Positions 25,233 to 34,852 of a stretch of DNA of 64,000 nt are shown piece by piece (within the stretch, counting starts at the first letter, position 1; each line of letters begins with the position of its first letter). The notes beneath the pieces were generated by a model that ran no database searches, had not been told where the DNA came from, and was given only the letters and a program-made list of their open reading frames with translations. Position numbers and translations under genes: made by a program. Source of the stretch: DAIDKA01 sp963708865 (GTDB lineage: Bacteria > Pseudomonadota > Gammaproteobacteria > Steroidobacterales > Steroidobacteraceae); the NCBI GenBank assembly GCA_963708865.1, contig CAVPUC010000009.1, positions 124,001 through 188,000 on the forward strand, read 5' to 3'.

Positions 25233-26121
25233 AGCGCGCGCGGCGCTCCAGCAGCAACTCATAGAGATTGCGGGCCGCCGGCGACAGGACGGCGCCCTTG
25301 CGGGTCAGCAGGTTGAACGTTCTGGACACGGTCGGGGCGACCAGGTCAATCACTCGCAGGCTCGGATAGGCGCCATGCTGCATCGCCAGGCGCGGCACCA
25401 CCGCGATGCCGACGCCCTGGGCGACCAGCCCGACGGCGGTGGAGCTGCGCTGCACCTCGTAGAAAATCGCCAGCGACTGGTGTTCGACACCCAAGGCCTG
25501 TTCGAGCAGCGGCTCATTGCTGCTGCTCGCGCCCGGAAAAATAAGCCGATGCCCTTGCAGCTGCTGCCAGGAGACGCGCCGGTTCTGCGCCAAGGGATGG
25601 TCGCGCCGGCACACCAGCACGAAGCTGTCCTGCAGGAGCGGTGTGCTGTCCAGGTCCGCGTGGCGCAGCTGCGCGACGTTGATGCCAAATTCGGCCTCGC
25701 GGCTCAAGACCGCCTCGGCTACCGCAGAGGAGGAGTGATCGAGCAGCCGTATGCGATTGTTAGGGAAGTGGGCGGCGTAGTCCCGCAGCACTTCCGGCAG
25801 ATAGTGCACGCCCATGGTCGGCACGCAAGCGAGCGTCACATCCCCGCGCATGGCCTTGCCGGTCTCCCTGATTTCATGCAAGGAGGCGGCAAGTTCGGAC
25901 AGCAGTCGGCGCGCCTGCGGCAAGAATCCCTCACCCGAGCTCGACAGGGCGACGCTGCGCGTCGTGCGCTCTATCAGCCGAACCCCAAGGTGGGTCTCCA
26001 GGTTCTTGAGACGTCGACTCAAGGCGGTCTGGGTGATGCCCAAAGCCGCCGCCGCCCGGTTGAAGGCGCCGTTTTCGGCAATGGCGACAAAAGCCTGCAC
26101 GCCGAGGGTGTCGATTTTCAT
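25204..26121 (-). CDS. LysR family transcriptional regulator
   Basis: 305 residues. The winged helix-turn-helix covers residues 1-60 ('AFNRAAAALGITQTALSRRLKNLE'), followed by the periplasmic-binding-protein-like effector domain. Divergent from acnA across 90 bases, with a palindrome at 26132-26151 between them, so it probably controls itself and possibly acnA. LysR regulators of this subgroup often act as activators with a small carboxylate or amino acid ligand; the ligand here is unknown. Convergent with and overlapping mnmA. Confidence 0.85.
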   Translation of the reverse strand: MKIDTLGVQAFVAIAENGAFNRAAAALGITQTALSRRLKNLETHLGVRLIERTTRSVALSSSGEGFLPQARRLLSELAASLHEIRETGKAMRGDVTLACVPTMGVHYLPEVLRDYAAHFPNNRIRLLDHSSSAVAEAVLSREAEFGINVAQLRHADLDSTPLLQDSFVLVCRRDHPLAQNRRVSWQQLQGHRLIFPGASSSNEPLLEQALGVEHQSLAIFYEVQRSSTAVGLVAQGVGIAVVPRLAMQHGAYPSLRVIDLVAPTVSRTFNLLTRKGAVLSPAARNLYELLLERRARFKTRAPRRR

Positions 26122-26131
26122 GCAAAAAATG

Positions 26132-26151
26132 CATTAATCATAGAATTAATG
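26132..26151. promoter_or_regulatory. Palindrome between lysR and acnA, probable LysR site
   Basis: CATTAAT-N6-ATTAATG, a perfect inverted repeat 10 bases upstream of the lysR start and 60 bases upstream of acnA. It contains the T-N11-A spacing typical of LysR boxes, and the AT-rich setting contrasts with the GC-rich surroundings. Confidence 0.5.
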
Positions 26152-26211
26152 TCATTTTACTCCCTAGCGGGCAGGACGCAAAATGGCGCCCATCAGATGG
26201 CGGAGAATGTC

Positions 26212-28905
26212 ATGACCGACAGCTTCAAGACGCGCACCACCCTCAAGGTCGGCGAGCGCTCCTACGAGATCTTTTCGCTTGCGGCCCTGCCCGCGCAGCA
26301 GCTCGCGCGCCTGCCGTTCTCGCTGAAGATCCTGCTGGAGAATCTGCTGCGGTTCGAGGACGGCGTCAACGTCACGCGCAAAGATATCGAAGCCGTGCTC
26401 AATTGGGACCCGAAAGTCACCCCGGCGTATGAAATCGCCTTCACCCCGGCGCGGGTGATCCTGCAGGACTTCACCGGCGTGCCGTGCGTGGTGGACCTGG
26501 CGGCCATGCGCGAGGCCGTCGTCAAGCTGGGCGGCCACGCCGAGAGCGTCAATCCGCTCGCGCCGGTGGAGCTGGTCATCGACCACTCGGTGCAGGTGGA
26601 TGAGTACGGCACCAAGCAGGCCCTGGCGGACAACAACAAGATCGAGTTCGAGCGCAACGGCGAGCGCTATTCGTTCCTGCGCTGGGGCCAGAGCGCGTTC
26701 GACAACTTCAAGGTCGTGCCGCCCAATACCGGCATCGTGCACCAGGTCAACCTCGAGCACCTGGGGCGGGTGGTGTTCGATCGCGCCGTGGGCAAGACCC
26801 AGCAGGCCTATCCGGACACGCTGGTCGGCACCGATTCGCACACCACCATGATCAATGGCCTGGGGGTGCTGGGCTGGGGCGTGGGCGGCATCGAAGCGGA
26901 GGCGGCCATGCTGGGCCAGCCCATCACCATGCTGATCCCGCAGGTCATCGGCGTGAAGCTCACGGGGAGCCTGCCGGCCGGCGCCACCGCCACCGATCTG
27001 GTGCTTACGCTCACGGAGATGCTGCGCAAGAAGGGCGTGGTCGAGAAATTCGTCGAATACTTCGGCGACGGCCTCGCCAATCTGCCGCTGGCCGATCGCG
27101 CGACGATCGCCAACATGGCGCCCGAATATGGCAGCACCTGCGGCATCTTTCCGATCGACGAGGAAACCATCCGTTACCTCGAACTCACCGGTCGGCCGAA
27201 AGAGCAGGTTGAGCTGGTCACCGCCTACGCCAAGGCGCAGGGCCTGTGGCGCGTGAACGGCGCAGCGGCCGCCAGCTTCACCGATGTGCTGGAGCTGGAT
27301 CTGTCGAGCGTCGAGCCGAGCATCGCAGGTCCCAAGCGTCCGCAGGATCGCGTGCCGCTAAAGAGCGCCAAGAGCGCCTACCGCAACAGCCTGGTCGCGA
27401 TGGCCGAGGAGCGCACCAAGCGCAACCCTGCCGCAACCGGCAGCGCACCGCTCACCACCGGCGGCCAGTCGGTGCAGCTCAAGGATGGCGCCGTACTCAT
27501 CGCCGCCATCACCAGCTGCACCAACACCTCCAATCCCTATGTGATGCTGGGCGCGGGGCTGCTCGCCCGCAATGCCCGCAAGCTCGGGCTCACCGCCCAA
27601 CCGTGGGTGAAGACCTCGCTCGCCCCCGGCTCACGGGTGGTCACGGACTACTACCGCAAGGCCGGGTTGCTCGAGGACCTTGCGGCGATCGGCTTTGACC
27701 TGGTCGGCTATGGCTGCACCACCTGCATCGGCAACTCGGGGCCGCTGCGGCCGGAGATCTCGGCAGCCGTCAAGGCAGGCGATGTCATCGCCTGCGCGGT
27801 GCTGTCGGGCAACCGCAACTTTGAAGGCCGGGTGCACGCCGAGGTGCGCATGAACTTCCTCGCCTCCCCGCCGCTGGTGGTGGCGTACGCCATCGCCGGC
27901 ACGCTCGACCTCGATCTGGCCACCGAGCCGCTGGGCATCGGCAGCAACGGTGAGCCCGTGTTCCTCAAGGACATCTGGCCAAGCGCCAAGGAAGTCCAGG
28001 AGACGGTGCTGCGCGCCATTGACTCGAAGATGTTCCGCGACAGCTACGCCACGGTCTTCAAGGGTGATGAGAACTGGTCCAGCATCAAGATCCCGCAGGG
28101 CAATGTGTATGCCTGGGACCAGGCCTCCACCTACGTCAAGAACCCGCCCTATTTCGATGGCATGACCATGACGCCTGACAAGGTGGGCGATGTGCACGGC
28201 GCGCGGGCGCTCGCAGTGCTGGGTGATTCGGTCACCACGGACCACATTTCACCGGCCGGCAATATCGCCAAGTCCAGTCCCGCGGCCCGCTATCTCATCG
28301 AGCAGGGCGTGCAGCCCGTCGACTTCAACTCCTACGGCGCGCGCCGCGGCAACCACGAGGTCATGATGCGCGGCACCTTTGCCAACATCCGCCTGCGCAA
28401 CCTGCTCGCCCCCGGCACCGAGGGTGGCGTCACCGTGCACGTGCCGAGCGGTGAGCAGATGTCGATCTATGACGCCGCGATGCGCTACAAGACGGAAGGC
28501 ACGCCGCTGGTGATCCTCGCCGGACGCGAGTACGGCACCGGCTCCTCGCGCGACTGGGCGGCCAAGGGCACGATGCTGCTGGGCGCGAAGGCCGTGATCG
28601 CCGAGAGCTTCGAGCGCATTCACCGCTCCAACCTGATCGGCATGGGGGTGCTGCCGCTGCAGTTCCTGCCCGGGCAGAACGCCCAGAGCCTGGGCCTGAC
28701 CGGCAAGGAGAGCTTCGATATCACGGGGATTACCGCCCCGGGCGCCAAGACCGTGACGGTGACCGCCACCTTGCCGGGGGGTGGCACGCCGCTGCGCTTC
28801 GAGGTGCGGCTGCGCATCGATACGCCCAAGGAGCACGAGTACTACCAGCACGGCGGTATTCTGCAGTACGTGTTGCGGCAACTCGTCACGGCCCGCGCGG
28901 CCTGA
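26212..28905 (+). CDS. acnA: Aconitate hydratase A
   Basis: 897 residues, full-length AcnA/IRP1 class. The 4Fe-4S ligands are the Cys in 'AAITSCTNTSNP' and the pair in 'GYGCTTCIGNSGPL'; substrate-site segments 'DSHTTMINGLGVLGWGVGG' and 'AGREYGTGSSRDWAAKG' are intact. It interconverts citrate and isocitrate, and under iron loss this class can bind mRNA. I start at ATG 26212, with GGAG 6 bases before it; the frame is open far upstream across the antisense lysR gene and mnmA 3' end, which is not coding on this strand. Probably controlled from the lysR-acnA intergenic region. Confidence 0.95.
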   Translation: MTDSFKTRTTLKVGERSYEIFSLAALPAQQLARLPFSLKILLENLLRFEDGVNVTRKDIEAVLNWDPKVTPAYEIAFTPARVILQDFTGVPCVVDLAAMREAVVKLGGHAESVNPLAPVELVIDHSVQVDEYGTKQALADNNKIEFERNGERYSFLRWGQSAFDNFKVVPPNTGIVHQVNLEHLGRVVFDRAVGKTQQAYPDTLVGTDSHTTMINGLGVLGWGVGGIEAEAAMLGQPITMLIPQVIGVKLTGSLPAGATATDLVLTLTEMLRKKGVVEKFVEYFGDGLANLPLADRATIANMAPEYGSTCGIFPIDEETIRYLELTGRPKEQVELVTAYAKAQGLWRVNGAAAASFTDVLELDLSSVEPSIAGPKRPQDRVPLKSAKSAYRNSLVAMAEERTKRNPAATGSAPLTTGGQSVQLKDGAVLIAAITSCTNTSNPYVMLGAGLLARNARKLGLTAQPWVKTSLAPGSRVVTDYYRKAGLLEDLAAIGFDLVGYGCTTCIGNSGPLRPEISAAVKAGDVIACAVLSGNRNFEGRVHAEVRMNFLASPPLVVAYAIAGTLDLDLATEPLGIGSNGEPVFLKDIWPSAKEVQETVLRAIDSKMFRDSYATVFKGDENWSSIKIPQGNVYAWDQASTYVKNPPYFDGMTMTPDKVGDVHGARALAVLGDSVTTDHISPAGNIAKSSPAARYLIEQGVQPVDFNSYGARRGNHEVMMRGTFANIRLRNLLAPGTEGGVTVHVPSGEQMSIYDAAMRYKTEGTPLVILAGREYGTGSSRDWAAKGTMLLGAKAVIAESFERIHRSNLIGMGVLPLQFLPGQNAQSLGLTGKESFDITGITAPGAKTVTVTATLPGGGTPLRFEVRLRIDTPKEHEYYQHGGILQYVLRQLVTARAA

Positions 28906-28930
28906 CCCGTACGGGCCGCACCGAAATCCG

Positions 28931-29588
28931 ATGCGGCTCGTGCTCTTCGACCTCGACGGTACCATCACCTTCCGCGACACGCTGCTTTCCCTATGTGACG
29001 GGGTTCCTCGCGCACTCGCACCGCAGCCGCCTGCGCATGGCGCGGCTCGTGCCGACCTTGGCCGCCTTCGCGCTGGGCGCCGCCGATCACGGCGCGGTCA
29101 AGTCAAGGTTCATCCGTGCGACGCTGGGCGGCGCGACGCGCCCGCAGCTGCGGGCCTGGAGCGAGGAGTTTGTTCCGCGGCTCATCGCGCTCGGCTGCAG
29201 TGCGGCTGCCTTGGCCGCGGTGAAGGCGCACCGCGAGGCCGGCGATCTGCTGGTGCTCATGAGCGCGAGCACCGATCTGTACGTGCCGCAGATCGGTGAG
29301 GCGCTGGGATTCAATGAGGTGATCTGCACCGGTGTGGCCTTCGATGCCGCCGGAAGGCTGGACGGTGCGCTCACCACCCCCAATCGTCGCGGGCCGGAGA
29401 AGGTGCGCTGCTTCCAGGCCCTCAAGCAGCAGCACCCGGGCCTTCAGAGTGTGGCGTACGGCAATGCGGCCAGCGACCTCGCGCACCTGGCGCTGGCGGA
29501 TGTGCCGCGGCTGGTGAATGCCTCGACGCGAACGCTGCGCAAGGCGCGCGCCATGGGCATCACGCCCTTCGCCTCGTGGCTCACATAG
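28931..29588 (+). CDS. HAD-IB family hydrolase (SerB-like phosphatase; one frameshift)
   Basis: About 218 residues after repair. Motif I 'LVLFDLDGTIT' holds the nucleophile and acid/base Asp pair, motif II is 'LVLMSASTDLYV', and motif III/IV is 'AYGNAASDLAHL'. HAD-IB enzymes dephosphorylate small molecules such as phosphoserine or histidinol phosphate; the substrate is not fixed by sequence. The N-terminal 18 residues are in another frame: one T too many at 28986-28988, and removing it gives 'LLPYVTGFLAHSH'. It follows acnA by 25 bases and may be cotranscribed with it. Converges with kynA. Confidence 0.8.
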
Positions 29589-30438
29589 ACGTGCGCACCT
29601 GCCACAGCTCCGGAAAGAACCGCAGCTCCAAGGCCTTCGCGAGATACGGCACGCCGCTCGTGCCACCGGTACCGCGCTTGTAGCCGATGATCCGCTCGAC
29701 GGCTTTCAGGTGATGGAAGCGCCAGATCTGGAACTGGTGGTCCAGGTTGATGAGCCGTTCGGCAAGCTCGTACAGGTCCCACTCCTTTTCGGAGTTGTGG
29801 TAGACGCCGAGCCAGGCGCCGGCCACCTGCTTGCTCGACTGGTAGGGCTCGCGGAAATCGCGCGACAGATGGTCCTCCGGAATGCCATAACCGCGGCGGC
29901 TGAGCAGCCGCAGCACCTCGTCGTACAGCGACGGGGCGGCCAGTACCTGCTCAAGCTTCGCGAAGCTCTCGGGGTCATTGCGGTGGACATTGATGACCTC
30001 GGCGTTCTTGTTGCCGATGGTGAACTCCAGCACCCGGTACTGCACGGACTGGAACCCGGAGGAGCGGCCGAGGACGTTGCGGAACGCGGAATAGTCGGCC
30101 GGCGTCATGGTGGAGAGCACATCCCAGATGGCCGTGAGCTGGGTCTGCACGCGCGCGATGCGCTCGAGCATGCGAAAGGTCGGCCCGAGATTGTCGCGGC
30201 GCACGCACTCCAGCACCGCGTTGAGCTCATGCAGGAACAGGCGCATCCACAGTTCGGAATTCTGATGCACGATGATGAACATCATCTCGTCGTGCTCGTA
30301 GGAGAGCGGCCGCTGCGCGCTGAGGATCTGATCCAGATGCAGGTAGCCGCCGTAGCTGATCGATGCGTCCAGGTCCCAGTGGACCGGCTCATCGGACAGG
30401 TCGACCCGCTCGGATTTGTCGTAGGGTCGGTTGGTCAC
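29581..30438 (-). CDS. kynA: Tryptophan 2,3-dioxygenase
   Basis: 285 residues, normal for bacterial TDO. 'ISYGGYLHLDQIL', 'DEMMFIIVHQNSELWMRLFL' (distal active-site His), 'FHHLKAVERIIGYKRG' (heme-ligand His) and 'GTGGTSGVPYL' are all present. It opens the indole ring of Trp to N-formylkynurenine. I take the GTG at 30438, which overlaps the stop of the upstream metallopeptidase (GTGA). No kynurenine formamidase or kynureninase is nearby. A 510-codon frame joining it to the metallopeptidase is produced by frameshifts and is not a real fusion. Confidence 0.92.
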   Translation of the reverse strand: MTNRPYDKSERVDLSDEPVHWDLDASISYGGYLHLDQILSAQRPLSYEHDEMMFIIVHQNSELWMRLFLHELNAVLECVRRDNLGPTFRMLERIARVQTQLTAIWDVLSTMTPADYSAFRNVLGRSSGFQSVQYRVLEFTIGNKNAEVINVHRNDPESFAKLEQVLAAPSLYDEVLRLLSRRGYGIPEDHLSRDFREPYQSSKQVAGAWLGVYHNSEKEWDLYELAERLINLDHQFQIWRFHHLKAVERIIGYKRGTGGTSGVPYLAKALELRFFPELWQVRTSM

Positions 30439-31159
30439 GATAGCCAGGATGGTACACGCCGCCAGCCATCGAGCAATTGCCGATCCAGTTTTCGGTAATC
30501 CGGGCAGCAGCGCGCCACGCACTCCCAGAAGGCCCGGGAATGGTTCATGTGCCGGGTATGGGACAGTTCGTGGATCAGGAGGTAGCGCAAGCACCTCCGG
30601 GGGCTGGAACAGAATGCAGCAGTTGAGGCTGATGGTGCCGCGGACCGAACAGCTGCCCCAGCGGGTGCGCTGGCGGCGGATGCTCAAACGCCCGTAGCTG
30701 AAGCCGAACTCGCGCGCGCAGTCGGCCAGGTGGTCGCTGAGTACCCGCTGCGCCCGGGCCATCAGCCAGCGCCGCAGGGCATCCTTGAGCCCCTGCGGCG
30801 CGTCGTGTCGCCCGAGATGACGAGCCGTTCGTCGGCGACTCCCGGATCCGCAGCCGGCCCGCGCCGCCGGCCAGGTGCACCCGCCAGGATTCGTACACGC
30901 CGGGCAGCTCGATGCAGCGGCGGGCGGAAACGGCAGCTCCGGGGGCTTCTGGCGCAGCGCCGCCTGGCGCCGGGTCTCGATCCAGTCGCGATGCTGGGCC
31001 ACGAAGGCGCTGACGGCCGCGCCGGAGGTCCGCGGCGGCACGACCACCTCCACCCGCCCGGTGCGATGCACGCGCACGGCCAGTCGCCGCGCACGGCGGC
31101 TCTCGCGCACCACCCAGGGTTGCGTAGTCAGTGTCGGACCAAAGGAAAAGCTGGTTCAA
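30435..31159 (-). CDS. DUF45/SprT-like zinc metallopeptidase (several frameshifts)
   Basis: A YgjP-type protein of about 240 residues, reconstructed across at least four breaks. The end reads 'RWGSCSVRGTISLNCCILF', then the zinc motif HExxH in 'YLLIHELSHTRHMNHSRAFW', then a TGA at 30435. Extra bases are at about 31113 (CCC for CC) and 30589 (AA for A); two further breaks lie between 30780 and 30930. The start appears to be a TTG at 31159. The family shows putative intracellular metalloprotease folds of unknown substrate. It is divergent from the ABC transporter genes. Confidence 0.7.
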
Positions 31160-31167
31160 TTCACCCC

Positions 31168-32061
31168 ATGATAATCGACGCCCTGCTGCGTGTGGACAAT
31201 CTCGTCAAGCGCTACGCCGACAACACCGCCGTCGCCGGCCTCTCCTTCGAGGTGCGCGAAGGCAGCTGCTTTGGCCTGCTCGGCCCGAATGGCGCCGGCA
31301 AGACCACCACCATCGAGATCATGGAGGGCATCCTCGCGCCGACCTCCGGCACGGTGCGCTACCGCGGCGCGCCGCTCGGTGAACGCTTCCGCGCCGAGGC
31401 CGGCATCCTGTTCCAGAAGACCGCGCTGCAGGACTTCCTCACCGTGCGCCAGACGCTGGAGATGTTCCGTGGGCTCTACGACCACGGCCTGCCGATGTCG
31501 AGGAAGTCATCCGGCTGTGTGCGCTGGAAAAACTCCTCAAACGCGACAACAAGAAGCTCTCCGGCGGACAGCTGCAGCGTCTGCTGCTGGGCGTCGCGCT
31601 GGTCAACGATCCGGCCATCCTGTTCCTGGATGAGCCCACCACGGGACTGGATCCGCAGGCCCGGCGGCGCTTCTGGGAGCTGGTGGAATCGATCAAGGCA
31701 CAGCGCAAGACCATCATCCTGACCACGCACTACATGGAGGAAGCGGAGCTCCTGTGCGATGACATCGTGATCGTCGATCACGGCAAGCATCATCGCCCAG
31801 GGGGCGCCCCAGACCCTGCTGCGCGAGCATTTCAAGGCCGTGCTGCTGGAGCTTCCGACCGAGGACTGGACACCCGCGGCGCGCGCCCTGGGCGTGCCGT
31901 TCTTCGAGGCCGCCGGCCGGGTGGAACTCACCACCAACGACCTGGAGGGCACGCTGCGCGCCCTGATGCAGGCCGGCATCTCCCTGGCGCATCTGCGCAT
32001 CCGTCCGCCCAATCTCGAGGACCTGTTCCTGGAACTCACCGGCAAGGACCTGCGCGCATGA
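31168..32061 (+). CDS. ABC transporter ATP-binding protein (two frameshifts)
   Basis: About 298 residues. Walker A is 'GLLGPNGAGKTTT', the signature 'LSGGQLQR', Walker B 'ILFLDEPTTGLDP' and the switch His lies in 'LTTHYMEEAELL', the layout of drug/Nod-type exporters (DrrA/NodI/YadG). The C-terminal extension 'LRIRPPNLEDLFLELTGKDL' is typical of that group. Breaks lie near 31499 (a base missing before 'VEEVIRLCALEKLL') and at 31788 (extra C; removing it gives 'DHGKIIAQGAP'). It overlaps the permease start by ATGA. Confidence 0.85.
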
Positions 32062-33107
32062 AGCTGTTAACTGACATCCGCCGCAGCGCCAAGCGCCTGC
32101 TCGCCGTCTGGCATGCCCGCAATCTCGAATTCGTGCGCGATCGAACCTCGCTGATCTTCACGCTGGGGATGCCGGTGGCGATCGTGGTCGCCATGGCACT
32201 GATCTTCGGCGGTCCGCCGCGGCCGCTGTTCAAGGTCGGGGTGCTCGGGCAGTGCGGTGACGCCGCCAGCGCCTATCCGTTTCTCGGTCGAGCGCTACTT
32301 CCAGTTCGTGCCGGAGCCGCGCGAGGCCGACCGGCATCCACTACGTGTGACCCGCAACGACCTGCGATCTGCTGCTGGACCTGCGTCAGCGTCCGGTGCG
32401 CTACTGGGCCATCGCAGGACTCGCCCGACCGGGCTACATCGCCGAGAAGCTGCTGCTGCAGGCGGATCCGCAGGCGCAGCGCCAGCCGACGTCGGGCGTC
32501 GCCACCCGCTACATCGACTGGCTGTTCCCGGGCGTGCTCGGGCATGAACATGATGTTCACCTGCCTGATGGGCGCCGGCTACGTGGTGGTGCGCTATCGC
32601 AAGAACGGCTTTCTGAAGCGGCTGTCGGCGACACCGGTGACGGCCTTCGAGTTCCTGAGCGCCCAGGTGTTGAGCCGTCTCGCGCTGGCGCTGGCGGTGA
32701 CCCTGATTCTGTTCACCGGCATCGGCACCGTCATCCACTTTCACAACGCCGGCAGCGCCGCGCTGCTGCTGCTGGTGGCGGTCTTGGGATCGCTCAGTCT
32801 CATCGCCTTCGGGCTGATCATCGCCGCGCGCTTCGCGAGCGAAGAGGTGGTCAACGGCATGCTGAACCTGTTGATGTGGCCGATGATGCTGCTGTCGGGC
32901 ATGTGGTTTTCCCTGGAGGGCTCGCCGCGCTGGATGCAGCTGCTGGCGCAGCTCTTCCCCCTGACCCACATCCTGCAGGCGGCCCGCGCCGTGACCTTGG
33001 ATGGCGCAGGTCCCGCCGCCATCGCCGCGGACCTCGCGTACCTCGCCGGCACGACGCTGTTGTTCCTCGGCATCGGCGCGTTCTCGTTCCGCTGGAGACC
33101 GGAATGA
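32058..33107 (+). CDS. ABC-2 type transporter permease (several frameshifts)
   Basis: Membrane partner of the preceding ATPase. The N-terminus has one helix ('SLIFTLGMPVAIVVAMALIF'), then an external domain that is broken into frames between about 32240 and 32540, then five helices from 'MFTCLMGAGYVVVRYRKNGF' to 'LAYLAGTTLLFLGIG'. The order matches YhhJ/DrrB-like ABC-2 exporters, which move drugs, polysaccharide or lipids out of the cell. Substrate unknown. The last codons overlap the threonine aldolase start (ATGA). Confidence 0.8.
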   Translation: MKLLTDIRRSAKRLLAVWHARNLEFVRDRTSLIFTLGMPVAIVVAMALIFGGPPRPLFKVGVLGQCGDAASAYPFLGRALLPVRAGAARGRPASTTCDPQRPAICCWTCVSVRCATGPSQDSPDRATSPRSCCCRRIRRRSASRRRASPPATSTGCSRACSGMNMMFTCLMGAGYVVVRYRKNGFLKRLSATPVTAFEFLSAQVLSRLALALAVTLILFTGIGTVIHFHNAGSAALLLLVAVLGSLSLIAFGLIIAARFASEEVVNGMLNLLMWPMMLLSGMWFSLEGSPRWMQLLAQLFPLTHILQAARAVTLDGAGPAAIAADLAYLAGTTLLFLGIGAFSFRWRPE

Positions 33108-34149
33108 CCCTGGGCGCCGACACCCACGCGTTCTACAGCGACAACACGGCAAGCATCGCCCCGGAACTGCTGGCCGCGCTCGCCGCGGCCAATGCCGGGC
33201 CGCAGAAGGCCTATGGTGATGATCCGTGGACGGCTGCAGCTGGATTCGGCCTTCAGCCAGTTCTTTGGCACCGACGGTGCGCGCCTTTGTCGTCAGCACC
33301 GGCACGGCGGCGAATGCGTTGAGCCTGGCGACGCTCTCGCCGCCCTACGGCAACGTGTACGCGCACGCGGGCGCGCATGTGGTGGAGGATGAATGCGGCG
33401 CCGTGGAGTTCTTTTCCTGCGGCGCGCGCCTCACCCTGATCGCCGGCGATCACGGCCGCATGGATCCGCAGGCACTGGAAGCGGCGATCGCCGCTCATCC
33501 GGCGAGTGTCCACACCGTGCAGCCCGCCGCCGTCACGCTCACCCAGGCGACGGAACTCGGGACCGCCTATCGACCGCAGCAGATCGCGGTACTCAGCGCC
33601 ATCGCCCATCGCCACGGACTGCCGGTGCACATGGACGGGGCGCGATTGGCCAATGCCATCGACTTTCTGGATTGTCACCCGGGGGATGTCACCTGGCGGG
33701 CCGGGGTTGACGTGCTGTCCTTCGGTGCCACGAAGAACGGTGCGCTGGCCGCTGAAGCCGTGGTGTTCTTTGATCCTGCGCTGGTGCGCGACTTCGAGCT
33801 GCGCCGCAAGCGCGCCGGTCACCTGTTATCCAAGTCGCGGTACGCCGCCGCGCAGCTGCTCGCCTATGTGCAAAACGGCGTGTGGCGCGCGCACGCGCGT
33901 GACGCCAACCGCCTCGCCCAACGCATCGCCGCTGCGGCCGGTGCACGCCTCGCGCACCCGGTGGAAGCCAATGAACTGTTCGTGACGCTCGGGGCGGCCG
34001 GCAAGGCGGCGCTGCGGGCCCAGGGCTTCGGATTCTATGACTGGGGCGCGGCCAGCGGCCCCGAGGCACGCTTCGTCGTGTCCTGGGATCAGACGCCCGC
34101 CAGCGTCGAGGCCTTGTGTCAGGCCCTCAAGGCTCTTCCAGCGGCGTGA
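33104..34149 (+). CDS. ltaE: Low-specificity L-threonine aldolase (two frameshifts)
   Basis: About 347 residues of the fold-type I PLP enzymes. 'FYSDNTASIAPELL' starts the protein, 'FVVSTGTAANALSL' binds the PLP phosphate, 'PVHMDGARLANA' carries the PLP-stacking region and Asp, and the Schiff-base Lys is in 'SFGATKNGALAAEAVVF'. It cleaves L-threonine/allo-threonine to glycine and acetaldehyde. The frame breaks near 33235 and at 33276 (GG should be G, restoring 'GTDVRAFVV'). Translational coupling to an ABC exporter is unusual for this enzyme and may not be functional. Confidence 0.85.
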
Positions 34150-34529
34150 AGATGCGCCACGCCTGGGTGGGATGCACGATTGCCCAGGGAATGGCCTGCA
34201 ACTGGTTGCCCGGGACGCCCGGCACCCGCACCACGTACTTGGTGCCCTTGACACTGACCTCGGTGGTGTCCTCATCGGCGCTCGGATCATCCACCGCCAG
34301 GATGTAGCGCAGTTGCGCGCTCGGGTAGATGTGATTGAGCGGCGGGGCATGCAGATCGAGCGGCGGGCGCGCAGCGGCGGTGCTTCTGGGCATGGACCGG
34401 GGCCTTGGCGGCCGGGGCGGAAGCGGGCGCCGGCGGTGGCGTCTGCGCCTGGGCCAGCGTCGCACTGGCCAGGAGGGCGAGCACGGCCGCCAGGCGGCGA
34501 GGCGGAATCAGCGGTCTGCGGACAGGCAT
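34127..34529 (-). CDS. Hypothetical secreted protein (one frameshift)
   Basis: About 133 residues. Residues 1-28 form a signal peptide ('LAAVLALLASATLAQAQ') followed by a Pro/Ala linker; the mature part includes 'HIYPSAQLRYILAVDDPSADEDTTEVSV' spread over a beta-rich stretch ending 'QAIPWAIVHPTQAWRIFTPLEEP'. The two halves join if one extra base near 34391 is removed. I do not recognise the family. Overlaps the convergent ltaE by 23 bases and lies just downstream of a DUF4389 gene. Confidence 0.55.
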
Positions 34530-34536
34530 AAATCAC

Positions 34537-34848
34537 TCACAGTGCCGAGGTTTGATCCGGCCATGGGGCAAAAGGAAAGGGAGGCTTTTCGCTCAAAAAA
34601 GTAAGAAATTCTATTACTTGTATAATATAGCTCGAAAATCCCTTGCTGAATTTGAGCAGGTCCGGACTGGGCTGTCCGCCAAGCAGCGTGAGGATCAGCT
34701 GCGCGATCACCGTGACGGCGAGAACCCAGGTCAGGATCCAGAAGGTGAGACCGAACACGAGCATATACAGCACGCGGATCGCGAGCGGCATGCGCCCCGG
34801 CACGGTGGCCGGAATGTTTGCGGGCGGTTCAACGCCACCGGTGTTCAA
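34537..34848 (-). CDS. DUF4389 membrane protein
   Basis: 103 residues from a TTG start. One or two membrane helices ('LAIRVLYMLVFGLTFWILTWVLAVTVIAQLI' in pieces) precede 'LLKFSKGFSSYIIQVIEFLTFLSEKPPFPFAPWP', the diagnostic DUF4389 ending. Function unknown; the family is an inner-membrane protein often near lipid or stress genes. Four bases separate it from the TPR gene upstream, and it is followed closely by the secreted protein, so the three may form an operon. Confidence 0.75.
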   Translation of the reverse strand: MNTGGVEPPANIPATVPGRMPLAIRVLYMLVFGLTFWILTWVLAVTVIAQLILTLLGGQPSPDLLKFSKGFSSYIIQVIEFLTFLSEKPPFPFAPWPDQTSAL

Positions 34849-34852
34849 GAGC

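Noticed and set aside
25171..26211. A 347-codon N-terminal extension of aconitase
   Set aside because: It is antisense to an intact LysR gene and has no homology; acnA has its own ribosome binding site and ATG at 26212.
28900..28925. A transcription terminator after acnA (CCCGTACGGG palindrome)
   Set aside because: The hairpin is short and lacks a following T run; the HAD gene starts only 25 bases after acnA, so read-through is likely.
29581..31113. A 510-codon fusion of a DUF45 metallopeptidase with tryptophan 2,3-dioxygenase
   Set aside because: The HExxH part of the peptidase is in a different frame, and its proper stop overlaps the GTG start of kynA; the fusion is created by indels.
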